Of a stretch of 64,000 nt of DNA, positions 45,010 through 57,245 are shown piece after piece. The stretch's first letter is position 1, and each line of letters opens with the position of its first letter. Source of the DNA: Diogma glabrata. Taxonomy: Eukaryota; Arthropoda; Insecta; Diptera; Cylindrotomidae. The stretch covers positions 380,841,306 to 380,905,305 of the forward strand of contig OY856187.1 of assembly GCA_963693315.1 (NCBI GenBank), given 5' to 3'. A program made the translations under genes and the position numbers. The notes below the pieces were generated by a model. It made no database searches, had not been told where the DNA came from, and saw nothing but the letters and a program-made list of their open reading frames with translations.

Positions 45010-46990
45010 AATACAAACTTAAATTTAAATAATCACATCAAGATCATCTAAAAAATTAATGGCGTCTACGATAAGTTATGAAGATCTAATAATTCGCCTC
45101 CAAAATGACGAAAAAGGCATTCACTTTTAATATGAGCAATTGTTCGTTGAGGAGCTCCACAGTCACAAGCAGGAGAGGTTTCTGAATTCCATATGTCCAT
45201 CCATATGTATTGTACTTAAAGTTCTACCAGAATTTGATCTTATTCTGTTTAAAGTTGTCCAGCGTCGTCTATTTTCATTAAATCCTAATACCATTAAATA
45301 AGATACAGATATGAGGTATGTATTTGTTAAATCTGCGCAATCAAACAATTTCTGCCACCTCTCATTAATTTACAAATTATTAAAATCTCCAAGCATTTAA
45401 ATTTTTGCCCAAAAGTGAAATTCGTGATAAAAGGCTGAGGTTGAGGAAAATCTATTTTGTAAATCAGAGTGAATTGGAAGAGTACGAAATTCTGAAATTT
45501 TACGTGCCTCGCGAGCCAAAGTCGCACCTCTTCTCAAATTGTGAAGGGCAATATTGGCTAGTATTAACAGCTATGAAAGATTAGTAGATTTTATTGTTCC
45601 GGTTATTATTCTCAAGGTAGAATTCAACTGCGTATCATATGAGACGAGTTTGAACACTATGTGACCAGACAATATAAATATACCAGAGCTAAAGCTGATA
45701 TTCTAAGTACAGTTGTTGCTGCTCCCCAATCCAATCCAGATAATTTCTGAATCATGTTATTGCTTGTTTTTAATTTTCAACTAAGAGTTTCACAATGTTG
45801 TCTAAATGTAAGCGATCCATCAAATTGTACACCCAGATATTTCAGCGTATGGTTGAAACCGGATTAGACTTTTACGAAAATAAATATTTAACGTAGAATT
45901 GGCTGGATTTGTCTGGATTTGGACGTAATCTCTATATGATGTTAATATTGGTCTAACATTTTCAAACCGTTAGTAAGAATACGAATTATTTTTGATTCAG
46001 CACGTGGATCGTAAACGTAAAGGTATTGACAAGCAATGGTGAAATCATCTGCATAAATAAATTTTAATGGTTTTTGGAAGATCCATACATTAAAAAATAG
46101 TGGAGCAAGTAGAGAACCTTGAGGAAGTCCATTATTGAGTCGTCTTCGGCGGCTACTTTTATTTCCTAACATCACTACATATAAAGGATTGGAGAGCATC
46201 TCATCAACTATATTTACTGAATTTTTGCATTTTATAATTTTTGAATCACTCAAATTGATAAAAACTACAGCAGTTCTCATTTTGTCTCAAAAACCTGCTT
46301 CAATGAAAGTAGTCAGAGATAAGACCCGGTCACAACAGTTTCTTCCAGGTCTGAATCCAGCTTGTTCAACAGGAATGGTGGAATCAATCAATTCTACTAT
46401 TCTGTGGTAGATGATTCTTGCCAACAGCCACACACAGTTTATAACCCACACAGAGAAGTGAAATCAGCCTATAACTACCTGGGAGATCTTTACCGATCTT
46501 TCGTTTACCGGGTTTAAGTACTGCAGATCTTTTCCATAAATAAGGGATTTTCCCAGTAGTATAACAATATGTAAAAAAAATTTGACAACCACATCTTCTC
46601 GTTTTTTATAAGATGAATGAAAAATTCTGGAAACAAGATATCACATCCAGGAGCCTTACCCACATTCAAACTTTTTATTGCAATGTTGATGTCTTCAACC
46701 GTAACAGAGTCTCCAAAAGCAGAGTTGTTTAATTTTTTACGCATCTGTCTTAGACGTGATTTAATTTTTCTGGAAATTTCTTTAGCAACTGGAACTTTTG
46801 AGTTTATTAATAATTAATAGGGAAGCAATGATGTTGAATCCCAAGCTTTACGACTGGAGTGAGAGAAATCCATTTGCACTAATTCTATCCACCGATCCTT
46901 TCTGGTTTTATTTAGAGCCAACAAAAGTTATTATCCTGATTCTCTAGATCCAGAAAGAAAATATGAATTCCAAAGCTCTTCGCATTCAGG
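45010..46990 (-). pseudogene. LINE-D reverse transcriptase relic
   Basis: Reading down the minus strand: ALNKTRKDRWIELV near 46915, SLNVGKAPGCDILFPEFF near 46665, GSYRLISLLCVGYKL, EQAGFRPGRNCCDRVLSL near 46350, motif A degraded to VFINLSDSK, motif B NNGLPQGSLLAPLFFNVW near 46130, motif C FIYADDFTIA near 46045, then QLNSTLRIITGTIKST, NLRRGATLAREARKI and a C-terminal RRRWTTLNRIRSNSGR near 45265. A distinct non-LTR clade from LINE-A, B and C; the closest type is the mite/aphid-style elements with an NNGLPQGSVLAP motif, but I cannot name the clade. Many stops and shifts; no endonuclease found upstream. Confidence 0.85.
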
Positions 46991-48969
46991 ATTCCAATTC
47001 TGGATATACATTCATCTGTGTTCATCGTTGTCATAATGATTATGTAAAGCTAGAGATATAAATAAATTAAAAATCAAGGAATATTAATAGTAGTAGTTTA
47101 CAATAAATTAAGGACTGATGATTACGACTTTGGTAGTTATATGGGAATTTTTTTGTTAATTGTCTTGATCGAAAGCGTTACATCTTAATTTGAAGGTTTC
47201 ATTTTTTAGGTTTTACCAACAATAAATAATTTACATAAAAACCAAATTCAATGAATCATTTATATTAAACAAAAACTAATTTCACCCAAACATGTTCTAC
47301 TTGAAGAAGATAGCAATATAAGATGATGTACTACGAAAGATCAATTTATTGATAATAAAGAATATTTTTTTTTTCTTAAAAACAATTTTTGTTTGTTGTT
47401 ACTTTCTTATAACTTAAAACACTTTTTATTTCTTAAAAATATTATCAAAAAGACAAGAAGAAAAATAAAAGCAGGTCACGGTCTTGAAACGAACGAAACT
47501 GAATGGACATTCATATCAACAACATTTCTACAACCGAATAATTTTTACGTTGCTTACTCTCACTATCACGAATCCAGTTATTTTTTAACAGATTAACAAT
47601 TTCTTAGAATTTTATAATTAAATCTAGCAACAAGTGCTTAAGATTTATATTTACAGTGGCACAAAATATGAACTAATTATACTAACTTGATGTTTATATA
47701 TTTTCTTAAACATGTGTTTCAAGTTAGAGGTTTAATCAGAAGATTAAGTGTTGAAACTGATTTTCTTTTTCTAATTTTTAAAGTCAAAATGTTTGCTCAA
47801 GTTTTTAGTCGAAGTTAAGCTTTTCACTTCGAAGTTTTATTAACTTCATTAAAACGCAAGGGCTATCAGTTTTTGTTGATTTGTTTTTAAGTTTTATCTT
47901 CGGGTATGCATCCCCTGATTTTGCATGGAGCATGCCACTAATTGGAATATTATCCATTAAATTTTGTTTTTGTTCCTGCAAATGTTTTTAACAAATTTGT
48001 TTTCACTTGTTTGATTTTTATTTCATCCATCATGCCTCCGCATGGAGGGATCAGTTTTTGTTGATTTGTAAATTTGTTTAATTTTTTATCTACGGGTAGG
48101 ACAACCTTCCGTACCCCAGTCCCTGTAAAACTCTATTCAGTCAACGGTTATATTTAAACTCATTATCTGGGATTTAATCATTGAGAAAGATAGTGTGATA
48201 CGATCAAGGAATATGCCAAAAGTCAACCAAATCGAATGGAATATCTCAACCTCGTCACCAGAGCAAACATGTTGAGTTGAACAGTGGTACAAGTGGTGGT
48301 ACAGAACGGTGTAGTTGAAACAACCCCACGTGTTTGTTATGTTTATGTGAAAATTAAGTTTAGTTCAACCAATTTCAAATATTTCTGTCGTGAAGTAAAA
48401 AATCGATGGTAAAACAAGGAATTATTTATTTATGTGTGGTAATATTGAGCAAAGTGATAGTATGAAAAAAAGTGATACCTGCATATCACAATTCCAACAT
48501 ACGGTTAAAAAATTGTTGCTAGTTTTTTAGTGTACAACCAAATTTATATAAGGTGTGCCCAACCGATCACCCTAGCCAATTTTGAGTAAATTTTTTTTTT
48601 CTCGTTCAGCATTCATCGAGTATAGATGTGTTTTTGTATTTATTAATAAAAAAATTAAAATCATTAAAATATTAATTCTTAAATATAATTGGTTGTGTTG
48701 TGTGTTTTTCTTATCAAAATCAAAACTATTAAAATATTAAGTAAAGTGAAATTTGTTTTCCTGTTTTCTTTTTATAAAAACCAAAATTATAAACTAAGCA
48801 AAATATTAAAAAGATTAACTGTTACGTAAAATTCTGTTACGAGAAAGTGAATACAAATTGTAAACAATCAAAAAATCTAAGTCAACATTGTATAAATACT
48901 GTATACGTGACCTTAAAAGTTTCACCTACAAAATACACACAACAGTTACTAAAAATGCATTATTTTTAA
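46991..48969. other. Non-coding; dispersed repeat at 47840-48160
   Basis: No gene found. 47865-47930 and 48040-48140 carry two versions of ATCAGTTTTTGTTGATTTG ... TATCTTCGGGTATG / TATCTACGGGTAGG, the second ending CCCCAGTCCCTG and TATTCAGTCAACGGT. The same blocks occur inverted at 61370-61590. The 5' end of LINE-C lies somewhere after about 48540 and could not be fixed. Confidence 0.5.
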
Positions 48970-50004
48970 TGTGCAGATAAATATCCTAACTATATCGCAT
49001 CATTAACATGTTCGGCTAAGGACTGTGGTAAACCTATAACGCAAAAACAGGCCATGTTTGTATGCAGCTCATGTGCCAAAAGTTTTCATCCATCTTGCAA
49101 AGCCATAATTGGTCAACATATAGCACGGAAGGCGGCTGAAATAGATTGGTTCTGTTCAGATGTATGTGAAAAATTTGGTAATCAGCAAATTGCGACAAGT
49201 GAAAATCAGACTATTGGAGCTACTATGGCTCAAATTCTGGCTAAATTGGGTAAATATGAGGAAGAGCTAGCTGAAATAAAATCTATGATAGTAAACATTC
49301 AAGCATCCCAAAAGTTTATTTGTCAAGAGTTTGATTGTATTCGTGATGAAGTTAAAAAAATATCTGAAGTGAATAAGAATCTAGTGGTTAAAGTTGCTAG
49401 AACTGACAACACTCAAGTGGTACTTGCGAAGCGTATCAATGATTTGGAATCAAAGTTGGATCGAGTTCAACAAGAACCTATATCCAGGAACTTAATTATA
49501 GCTGGACTGCCCAATGATGATATACAACCTAAAATTATTACTAGTAAAGTATTTGAAATCCTACAATGTGCGAATTCTATAAATGATGTGTTATCTATGG
49601 AATACATGCCTTCATCTGATGTCTCCAAACATTTGCCAAAACATTCATCAATAAATACAGGTACTAAAAATATACTTATAACATTTAAAAGTAGTGAAGC
49701 AAAAAACTTAGTAACAGACATGAAAAAGGGGAAGTTGATCCATCTTGGTCAAATAGGGATTAATGCATCTGATGATAAGCAAATATATTTTCGTGATCAC
49801 CTCACTCCATATCAATTGAGTTTGTATCGTGAATCTAAGAAGCTTAATAAATACATCAAATATAAATTCCTGTGGGTTAGCAGATGCAATATATTTTTTC
49901 GGAAGGAAGAAAAGGCAAAGGTCGTCAAAATTACATCCAGGAATGATCTTGCTAATCTCATGGAAATTCACCAAATACTCCCTGAACAGATGGAAGATAT
50001 TTGA
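48970..50004 (+). CDS. LINE-C ORF1, PHD-like zinc finger protein
   Basis: Nucleic-acid-binding first protein of a CR1-type LINE. The N-terminus has a PHD-like finger: CSAKDC, CSSC, HPSC and CSDVC, that is Cx4C...Cx2C...Hx2C...Cx3C. A coiled coil follows (EELAEIKSMIVNIQ to LESKLDRVQQE). Then a C-terminal domain: RNLIIAGLPNDD, KNILITFKSSEAKNLV and YFRDHLTPYQLSLYRESKKL, similar to LINE ORF1 RRM/CTD regions. The open frame runs from 48970, but the first in-frame ATG is 49054, inside the finger and after its first Cys pair. Either the original ATG was mutated, or an upstream exon is spliced to the AG at 48974-48975, or the short form is used. No internal stop. Confidence 0.83.
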   Translation, partial: CADKYPNYIASLTCSAKDCGKPITQKQAMFVCSSCAKSFHPSCKAIIGQHIARKAAEIDWFCSDVCEKFGNQQIATSENQTIGATMAQILAKLGKYEEELAEIKSMIVNIQASQKFICQEFDCIRDEVKKISEVNKNLVVKVARTDNTQVVLAKRINDLESKLDRVQQEPISRNLIIAGLPNDDIQPKIITSKVFEILQCANSINDVLSMEYMPSSDVSKHLPKHSSINTGTKNILITFKSSEAKNLVTDMKKGKLIHLGQIGINASDDKQIYFRDHLTPYQLSLYRESKKLNKYIKYKFLWVSRCNIFFRKEEKAKVVKITSRNDLANLMEIHQILPEQMEDI

Positions 50005-50258
50005 GCATATATATGATTCAAGAAATACCACTAATTCTTATCTTTATTTGTTATTGTTGTATTATTTTAGATTAATTGTTTTTCTGTTATTATTATTTTT
50101 AGGTAGTATAGTTTTATCAATTGCAAAGCTTGGAAGCATTAGCGATATTTTATTTGTTCTATTCCTAGACTTCGGTTACACACACACAGTTGCACACTTA
50201 CGTAAATGCTTATACATAATCAATTATCATATATCACGTCATTTTTTTATAATTGTAG

Positions 50259-51925
50259 ATGGATTCTGATGATTTTGAATTGATTTCAGATTTCAATGCA
50301 CAAAATGTAAATTGTAATACCGGTTTGGATAATGGTATTGTTGTTAACAATGCTGATTTAAGAATACTGTATTTGAATGTCCAAAGTATTAGGAACAAAT
50401 TATATCATGTGGAATTGTTTGTTAATACTTTTAGATGTAACATTGATATTTTGGTGTTGACTGAAGTTTGGTTATTGGAAGAAGAAAATATTTTTTTTAA
50501 TATAAAGGGATTTAATTCATTTTATTCAAATCGTTTGGGGGGATATGGTGGTACAGCTGTTTATGTTAGGTGCGCTATTGATTGCGTCAAAATATTTTCC
50601 CTAGATATTGATTTTTGTCAGATTCTTGGCGTTAAACTAATCAACCAAGATATAAACATATTATCGCTATACCGATCTCAGAAAAATGATCTAAATGGTT
50701 TTTATGGTCTTTTGGAGGAATGTTTGAGAAAATATAAACGAAGTTTGATTTTTGGGGATTTTAATATTAATCTGCTTGACCTTGAGAGCACTGTTGTTAG
50801 ACATTATGTTGAAATTATTAACTCATTAGGTTTTATAATCCTGAATAAAATTCAAAGTAATTTTGCGACTCGTTGTAGTAATACAGTTAATACGATAATT
50901 GATCATATAATCACTAACTTGTTTGTGTTTAAATACGATTTAAAAATATTTGATGTGGAAGTATCTGATCATAAGTCGATTCTTTTACAGGTATCTAGAA
51001 CGAATCTTATACGTAGACCAAAACCTATTGCATACAAGATATTGAATTATGATGCAATCTTTTTGGATCCAGGCTGGGCTTATTTACTAAATAGTGAAAA
51101 CATGGATATTTTCATCAACGAACTGCAAAGTGTTATCTCACGATGTACCATTACTATAAAACATTCTTCACCAAATAAAGACAAAGGATTTATATTGACA
51201 AATGAAATAAAACAGCTATTAAAAGAGCGCGATAAATGGTATAAATTAAAAAGGAAATATCCCAATGACAGCTACATTTTGCACAAACATAAATCTCTTA
51301 GTGTCATTATAGCAAAGAAAATTAAATGGAGTAAAAGGAAAACTAATTCGGACTATGTTAGTAAAAATATTGGCAAACCGAAACAGTTATGGAGCTTCTT
51401 TAAGGAAGTCATCTATAATAAACCCCAATCCGACTCCAAAAAAATTTATCTACAAACTGATAAAGGAATATTAACTAATCAACAAGAAGTTGCCGAACTA
51501 TTCAATCAGCATTTTATAAATGCAACAGCTAAAATTGTGAATTCCCTCTCAATTCCTGTAACTAGCGATTTCGACTACTTTAATTATAGTGTCTCAGCCC
51601 CGTTCACACTTGACTTAACTACTGAGTCAGAGATTAACACTATCATACGTGATTTGGATGAAGGTTCAGCAACTGGTGAAGATTCAATTTCTGTAAAATT
51701 TCTGAAGTACACTTCCAACTATGTTGTACCTGTTATCACAAAGTTTTGTAATTGTATATTTAGTACAGGTATATTCCCAACATCACTAAAACAAGCTAGA
51801 GTTGTACCTGTTTATAAATCTGGCAGCCAAATGGAGCATAATAACTTCAGACCAATATCCATCTTGCCAACTATTTCTAAAATTGTTGAAAAAGCTTTAC
51901 TCACGAGACTTAATATCTTTCTACT
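50259..51925 (+). CDS. LINE-C ORF2, endonuclease and N-terminal RT (first part)
   Basis: Starts at ATG 50259. Endonuclease (residues ~25-245): LYLNVQSIRNKL, VLTEVWLLEEENIFF, GYGGTAVYVR, LIFGDFNINLLDLE, NTIIDHIITN and VSDHKSILL, with all the usual catalytic Asp/His/Asn positions present. Linker: NIGKPKQLWSFFKEV. RT start: SATGEDSISVKFLK, RVVPVYKSGSQMEHNNFRPI and ILPTISKIVEKALL. The frame is uninterrupted to the TACT target duplication (51922-51925), where the LTR-like element is inserted. The seven residues and stop after that point come from the insert. The reading frame continues at 55634. Confidence 0.9.
51922..51925. repeat. TACT target duplication, left copy
   Basis: TACT occurs here and at 55630-55633, directly outside the TG...CA ends of the inserted element. 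Confidence 0.85.
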
Positions 51926-52790
51926 TGTAATGGATAGTCTGGGATAATGTAGTATATTATGGTCGCAGTTTCCTTCGTTGTTGTTCCTTATATTAATCTG
52001 TACCACTTGTAATAGATTCTCATCCCTTCGTCATCAATAGTCATATTTCATGTAGTTTCCTTAACCCATAGTTTCCTTATATTTCTCAAAATCTACTAAA
52101 TCTGCAATAACCGGACAAACGTATGGGAGAAAGAAAATTACACTAATTACCTTGAATTATTTATTCATTGATATAACACAATATTGGTTAATTTGAATTA
52201 ATTAATAATTTTTCTTAATCATCATCCGTATAATCACTAAAAATTAATCAGAATTTAATCTTACAACGCACTAAAATTGACGCGCGTTGTGCTTCCATTC
52301 GATTGTCCTCGCCTTACTACTTGAGTTTGAACTTTTTTTGTTTCAAAACACAAACCGTAATGAAATAACGAAATTCTCAAAACCTCACAACAGCTACGTG
52401 TATTTTGTTCCCAATCGTCAACATACAACGAATTACTATTTCTGCTTGGTTAAACATTTGATTTGTCTTTGTATGAGTGTTTTGCTTTAAACAATCCTTC
52501 CGTGATTGATCTGAACTTCACGGTATTGATATTGCAGAATGTAGTTATTAAATGTCTAAACATCACTACATTGATCGAATCTGTATTTGATTCATTTTGA
52601 ATTCAATTATACGTGTTATGAATGTGTCGGAAATATTGGGGATCCCAACCTTATTTTTAGTACAATATTATCAAGTAGCAAACGGTTTTGTGAACTATAA
52701 TAAGTTCCCAATAATTTGAAAATCTGATGTAAATTAATTATCTCTCATCTAAATACTTTATTCGAGTTATTGCGAGATTAAAAATTTGAC

Positions 52791-52800
52791 TATATAATGA
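52791..52800 (+). promoter_or_regulatory. TATA-like element of LTR-like copy
   Basis: TATATAATGA, with CTCTCGCTCAGTTC about 25 bp downstream as an initiator-like stretch. Equivalent in position to the TATAAATA sites at 34660 and 61777. Confidence 0.5.
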
Positions 52801-53269
52801 GCACGGTAACTTATTCTCTCGCTCAGTTCAATTAGCGATTCACATAGTACTCGCGCAATCTATTACATTCGCATTATGTTGTTGCATTTTTGACGTTCAA
52901 GTTAAAAATTCTAATTATCCGTGCGGGACATGGATATCGTTTTTCTGATTCATGTGCTATTGATTTCAATTTGTTCAGTGTTAGTTGTTATAGCTTAAAT
53001 AAAATTTTATTGTGTGATTTAGTGTAATTAAGGAGACTTGCTACCTCTAATATTAAATAATACAACCATTGTGCAAGTGGATCTGCTGAGGTTGAGATAG
53101 CGGTAGAATTAGCGGAAAGCGGTTTGTTTAGAATGCCGTGATTAAAAAGGTAAAGAATCATGTATAATTGCTTGTCTCATAGTAAATTAGAACAAACAAA
53201 TTGAAAATTGCTCAGTGAACGAAACTGAACATACCTAGATGTTTCGTAACAAATTTGACACAAATAATA

Positions 53270-53660
53270 TTAGTGAAAACCTGTAAATTCTTGTATGCTT
53301 GTTAGTAAATGTAAATACTAATTTATTTAGTGAAAAGAACTGTAAATTTTGTTATGATTCATAGTAAATGCATGTAGTAATTTATTTAGTGAAAAGAACT
53401 GTAAATTTTGTTATGATTCATAGTAAATGCATGTAGTAATTTATTTAGTGAAAAGAACTGTAAATTCTGTTATAATTCATAGTAAATGTAAATAGTAATT
53501 CATTTAGTGAAAAGAACTGTAAATTCTGTTATGATTCATAGTAAATGTAAATAGTGATTGATTTAGTGAAAAGAACTGTAAGTTCTGTTATGATTCATAG
53601 TAAATGTATATATGAAAGTTGTCTGGTGAGCAACCGTAAATTCATGCTTGGTTAATAGTA
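53270..53660. repeat. 59-bp tandem repeat (~6 units)
   Basis: Unit TTTAGTGAAAAGAACTGTAA ... TTATGATTCATAGTAAATG. TGAAAAGAAC occurs at 53331, 53390, 53449 and 53508, so the period is 59 bp. The central units are nearly identical and the outer ones diverged. Located downstream of the TATA region of the LTR-like element. Confidence 0.92.
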
Positions 53661-53989
53661 TAAGTAAAATATTACTAGTTCCATAAAATCAACTAATAAA
53701 CCTGTAATTTAGTGTTTGTTCAGAAATAATTTAAAAAAACAAGGGGAATCAGACGAAAACGGCTCTGGTTCAGTACAAGATTGTAAAATGTTACTTGTTT
53801 AGAATATCGTTAAATTAATGCTTGATTTAATAATAAAAAGAAGAGAATAATAACTGTTTTGATTATCGCCTTGGTCGATAGGGAATACGAAAAGTTGAAA
53901 GTATTGAGGGCGGGAGCGAAAGAATCAACCTAAAGGAAATTTGAATTTATCTATGGGTATCTTCAACACGACATTTGAATCAAATTTTT

Positions 53990-55025
53990 GCTACTAATGC
54001 CATATCTTATACCTATTTCAACGCAACTTTCCTGGAAGTGTCTTTGTTATTACTGCCATATTGATATAGAGTTTTTTTTTGGTTATTGCCACCGTATAGC
54101 AACGCATTATTTATATACCGTTCTTGCTGATAATATCGTATTTTCTACACAACATTTTTTCCAAATTTTGGCTATTACAACTGATTATTTATATACCAGT
54201 TTTTTTTTGCTGATACGATCGTATTTTCAACGCAGCATTTTTACAAAATTTCGGAATATTGCAACTGATTAATTATATAAAGTTTTTGCTGATATTATCG
54301 TAATTTTCAACGCAACATTTTTACAATATTTTGGGATATTGCAACTGATTATTTATATACAATTTTTGCTGATGTTATCGTATGTTCAACGCAGCATTTT
54401 TACAAAATTTTGGGATATTGCGACTGATTATTTATATAAAATTTTTGCTGATATTATCGTATTTTCAACGCAGCATTTTTACAAAATTTCGGAATATTGC
54501 AACTGATTAATCGTATACAATTTTTGTTGATATCATCGTAATTTTCAACGCAACATTTTTACAATATTTTGGGATATTGCAACTGATTATTTATATACAA
54601 TTTTGCTGATATTATCGTATGTTCAACGCAGCATTTTTACAAAATTTTGGGATATTGCAACTGGTTATTCGTATACAATTTTTGCTGATATCATCGTATT
54701 TTCAACGCAACCTTTTTACAATCTTTTGGGATATTGCCACAGATTATTTATGTAAAATCTTTGCTGATATTATCGTATTTTCAACGCAGCATTTTTACAA
54801 AATTTCGGAATATTGCAACTGATTAATTATATAAAGTTTTTGCTGATATTATCGTAATTTCCAACGCAACATTTTTACCATATTTTGGGATATTGCAACT
54901 GATTATTTATATACAATTTTTGCTGATATTATCGTATTTTCAACGCAGCATTTTTTTTACAAAATTTCGGAATAGTGCAACTGATTAATTATATACAATT
55001 TTTGCTGATACTGACATATTTTCCA
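53990..55025. repeat. ~80-bp tandem repeat (~12 units)
   Basis: Unit GCTGATATTATCGTATTTTC, AACGCAGCATTTTTACAAAA and GGGATATTGCAACTGATTA. CAACGCA starts recur at about 54308, 54387, 54466, 54547, 54624, 54702, 54782, 54863 and 54942, a period of 78-81 bp. Two unit types alternate (CAGC/CAAC; TTCGGAATATT/TTGGGATATT), suggesting a higher-order pair. Confidence 0.92.
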
Positions 55026-55181
55026 CTCCATATTTACACCAACTGGTTTGCTATTGCTGCCGAGCTGACCACGCACCAGTGGATTATCCGTACATTTATT
55101 TTTGTAATACCATGCCTGTTGGATGAATCATCACTGATGGAGGGCTAAGGCCGAAGGACTTGGACGACTGGAGGATTAATC

Positions 55182-55192
55182 ATGGGGTGAGT
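55182..55192 (+). promoter_or_regulatory. ATG plus GTGAGT donor-like site
   Basis: ATGGGGTGAGT, equivalent to the sites at 36086, 43494 and 63022. Confidence 0.5.
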
Positions 55193-55633
55193 GGACTTGT
55201 TTTATTACCTTTATTTTTTTTTGTTATCTAACGTAAAAGTGGGAATGTGTGTGAGAGGGCGAGTCAGTGATTGAATGTCCGGGTGAATGTTGGTATGTGT
55301 GAATTGTGAATGTGTGGGCGAACGATAGTATGCGTGAAGTATGAGTGTGTGAGCGTCTGAGAGTGATTGTGGGGGGGTTGGACGTGTGGATCGTGGGTCT
55401 TTCGCCAATGGGGTCGCCAGAGTCTCCTTTTTCACACTTGTATTTTTTTTTCTCATTTCTGCAAATTCTCGTAAATAGCGTACATTTCTGTATTTGTGCT
55501 GAAGTAGCAGGGTTACTTTATCGTTCCCATGGGCTGAAGCTAGTTTGGGGCTTGAAAATCAATCTCGCTAGGTACGCTTCCTGCTATGTCCTTCTCATTG
55601 GTTCGCCACTGAGAAAGCGCTTCATTACATACT

Positions 55634-56837
55634 CGAGAATAGTACGATTGCAGATACACAATTTGGGTTTACCCCAAATTCAAGTGCAGAAGCTGCATGT
55701 CTAAACTTAACTAATATGCTGAGTAAACATTTTGAAGAAAAGAAGTTCTGCGGCACTCTCTTTCTAGATATTCGTAAGGCATTTGATTCTGTGGATCCAG
55801 ATGTCATGATGATTAAATTAAGGAAATTTGGCTTTTCTGAACTACAGCTAAACTTGTTTAAAACGTATCTTATGAATAGAAAACAAATAGTAAAAATCGA
55901 TAATTGTTCTAGCTCGTCAGGAACACCTGTAAAAGGAGTACCGCAGGGGTCTGTCCTGGGACCAACTTTATTTAACATATACATCAACGATATAACTTGT
56001 ATCAATTTAAAGGGAAAAATTCAACTTTTTGCTGACGATGGTGTAATCACATATTCTTCTGATAGTCTCACTGGATTGATCTGTGATATTAACTCAGATT
56101 TAATTCTACTGCAAGAATGGTTTGATTTAAATCATTTAGCTTTAAACCATAGTAAAACAAAATATATTGTTTTTGAGAACCGTTTGCTGGACGTGGAAAT
56201 ATTACAAAACAACCCAGTAACTTATAGCTCCTTTAAAATTGAAAGAGTTTGTAAGTATAATTATCTAGGACTAGTCCTTGATAGTAAACTTAATTGGTCA
56301 CCGCATATTGAAAAAGTAAAAAAATCTATATTACCATACATTTTTGCCATCAATCGTACAAAACACCTTCTGCCCAAGAAGTCATTGCTTCTTTTGTACT
56401 ATGCTTACATTCAATCTAGATTAATATATTTAAGTCCAGTCTGGAGTGGCTGTGCAAAATACAAGATTGAAGAATTGGAAATATTACTGAAGAGTATATT
56501 ATGTGTATCTGTAACGTACCCGTCCGCAGATTTATTCAAGGAGTTTTTGTCATTTAGTCTTCTTTTAAAAAGAGATCTACTACTTTTGATTCACAAAATT
56601 GTAAATAACCAAATAAAGCACAATTTAAACATAATTCCTTTATCGTCTGTTCACAGATATGAGACAAGACGCCTTTCTCAGTTTCAAACAGAGTTTTTCT
56701 CTAGCTCTGCCTCTCGAAATAATGTGTTTTATCGTGGATTAGTCCAATATAATGATTTGCCTTCTAATATCCGCCATACACTAAATCAAAAAACCTTTAA
56801 GTCAAAATTAATAGATTTCCTAAAACAATCCAGTTGA
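55634..56837 (+). CDS. LINE-C ORF2, RT and C-terminal part (second part)
   Basis: Resumes the ORF2 started at 50259. The split codon is completed by base 55634 and the frame is kept; the two parts add up to 2871 nt, about 956 residues. RT motifs: TQFGFTPNSSAEAACLNLT, motif A GTLFLDIRKAFDSV, motif B GVPQGSVLGPTLFNIYIND, motif C LFADDGVITY (FADD variant), then LNHSKTKYIVF and YNYLGLVLDSKLNWSPHIEKV. The C-terminal helical region has SRLIYLSPVWSGCA and ends FKSKLIDFLKQSS. No stop or frameshift. Without the inserted LTR-like element this would be a full-length catalytic ORF2. Confidence 0.9.
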
Positions 56838-57219
56838 TGCTTCCTTGGTTTAATTTGATAGACTGGCAATTTATTTATTTGAAAATTAAAATTGTTTAAA
56901 ATTGTTCTTATATTGTTGAAATTATTAAATTATAAACTAATTAAAAACTATTAATTGTGTGTTGAGTATCGTAGAATTACAATACATGTTATTATTTGAA
57001 TTTTGTAACTGAACCAAAGCAAAACTTAACTTTAAGTTTATTATTGTAGAACTTTAGTATTTATGTAAGCTTAATTATAGTATACGTCTATACTTAATAA
57101 TTTTAATTCATTGTACATAATTCCTTGCAGTTGCTATATAACCTTAACGGTTCGAGCAGCTTATAAAAAAAGAGAAAATAAGCTAAGCAAATATACAATG
57201 TATAATCAATATTGTCTAA

Positions 57220-57245
57220 TAAAAAAAAAAAAAAAAAAAAAAAAA
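57220..57245 (+). other. Poly(A) tail of LINE-C
   Basis: A run of about 24 A following CTAATAAAA marks the 3' end of LINE-C. Confidence 0.9.

Larger units (their letters stand above)
51926..55629 (+). mobile_element. LTR-like element inserted in LINE-C ORF2 (solo LTR?)
   Basis: Starts TGTAATGG, ends CATTACA, flanked by TACT duplications. 3.7 kb without coding frames. Landmarks: TATATAATGA promoter region (52791) followed by CTCTCGCTCAGTTC, a six-unit 59-bp tandem array (53270-53660), a twelve-unit ~80-bp tandem array (53990-55025), GGGCTAAGGCC before ATGGG|GTGAGT (55182-55192), GGGTCGCCAGAGTC and TAGTTTGGGGCTTG near the 3' end. The same family as 34208-36813 and 60590-63879. The tandem arrays account for its larger size. 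Confidence 0.78.
48970..57245 (+). mobile_element. LINE-C, full-length-like copy split by an LTR-like element
   Basis: ORF1 (48970-50004), a 254-bp spacer, ORF2 (50259-51925 plus 55634-56837), a ~380-bp 3' UTR and a poly(A) tail at 57220-57245. Without the 3.7-kb insertion it is about 4.6 kb, typical of CR1/jockey-type LINEs. The 5' boundary and target duplication were not identified. It is the best-preserved element in the window. Confidence 0.88.

Noticed and set aside
51926..55629. The 3.7-kb insert as an intron of LINE-C ORF2
   Set aside because: Its borders are TG...CA with a TACT duplication, not GT...AG, and relatives occur at unrelated sites.
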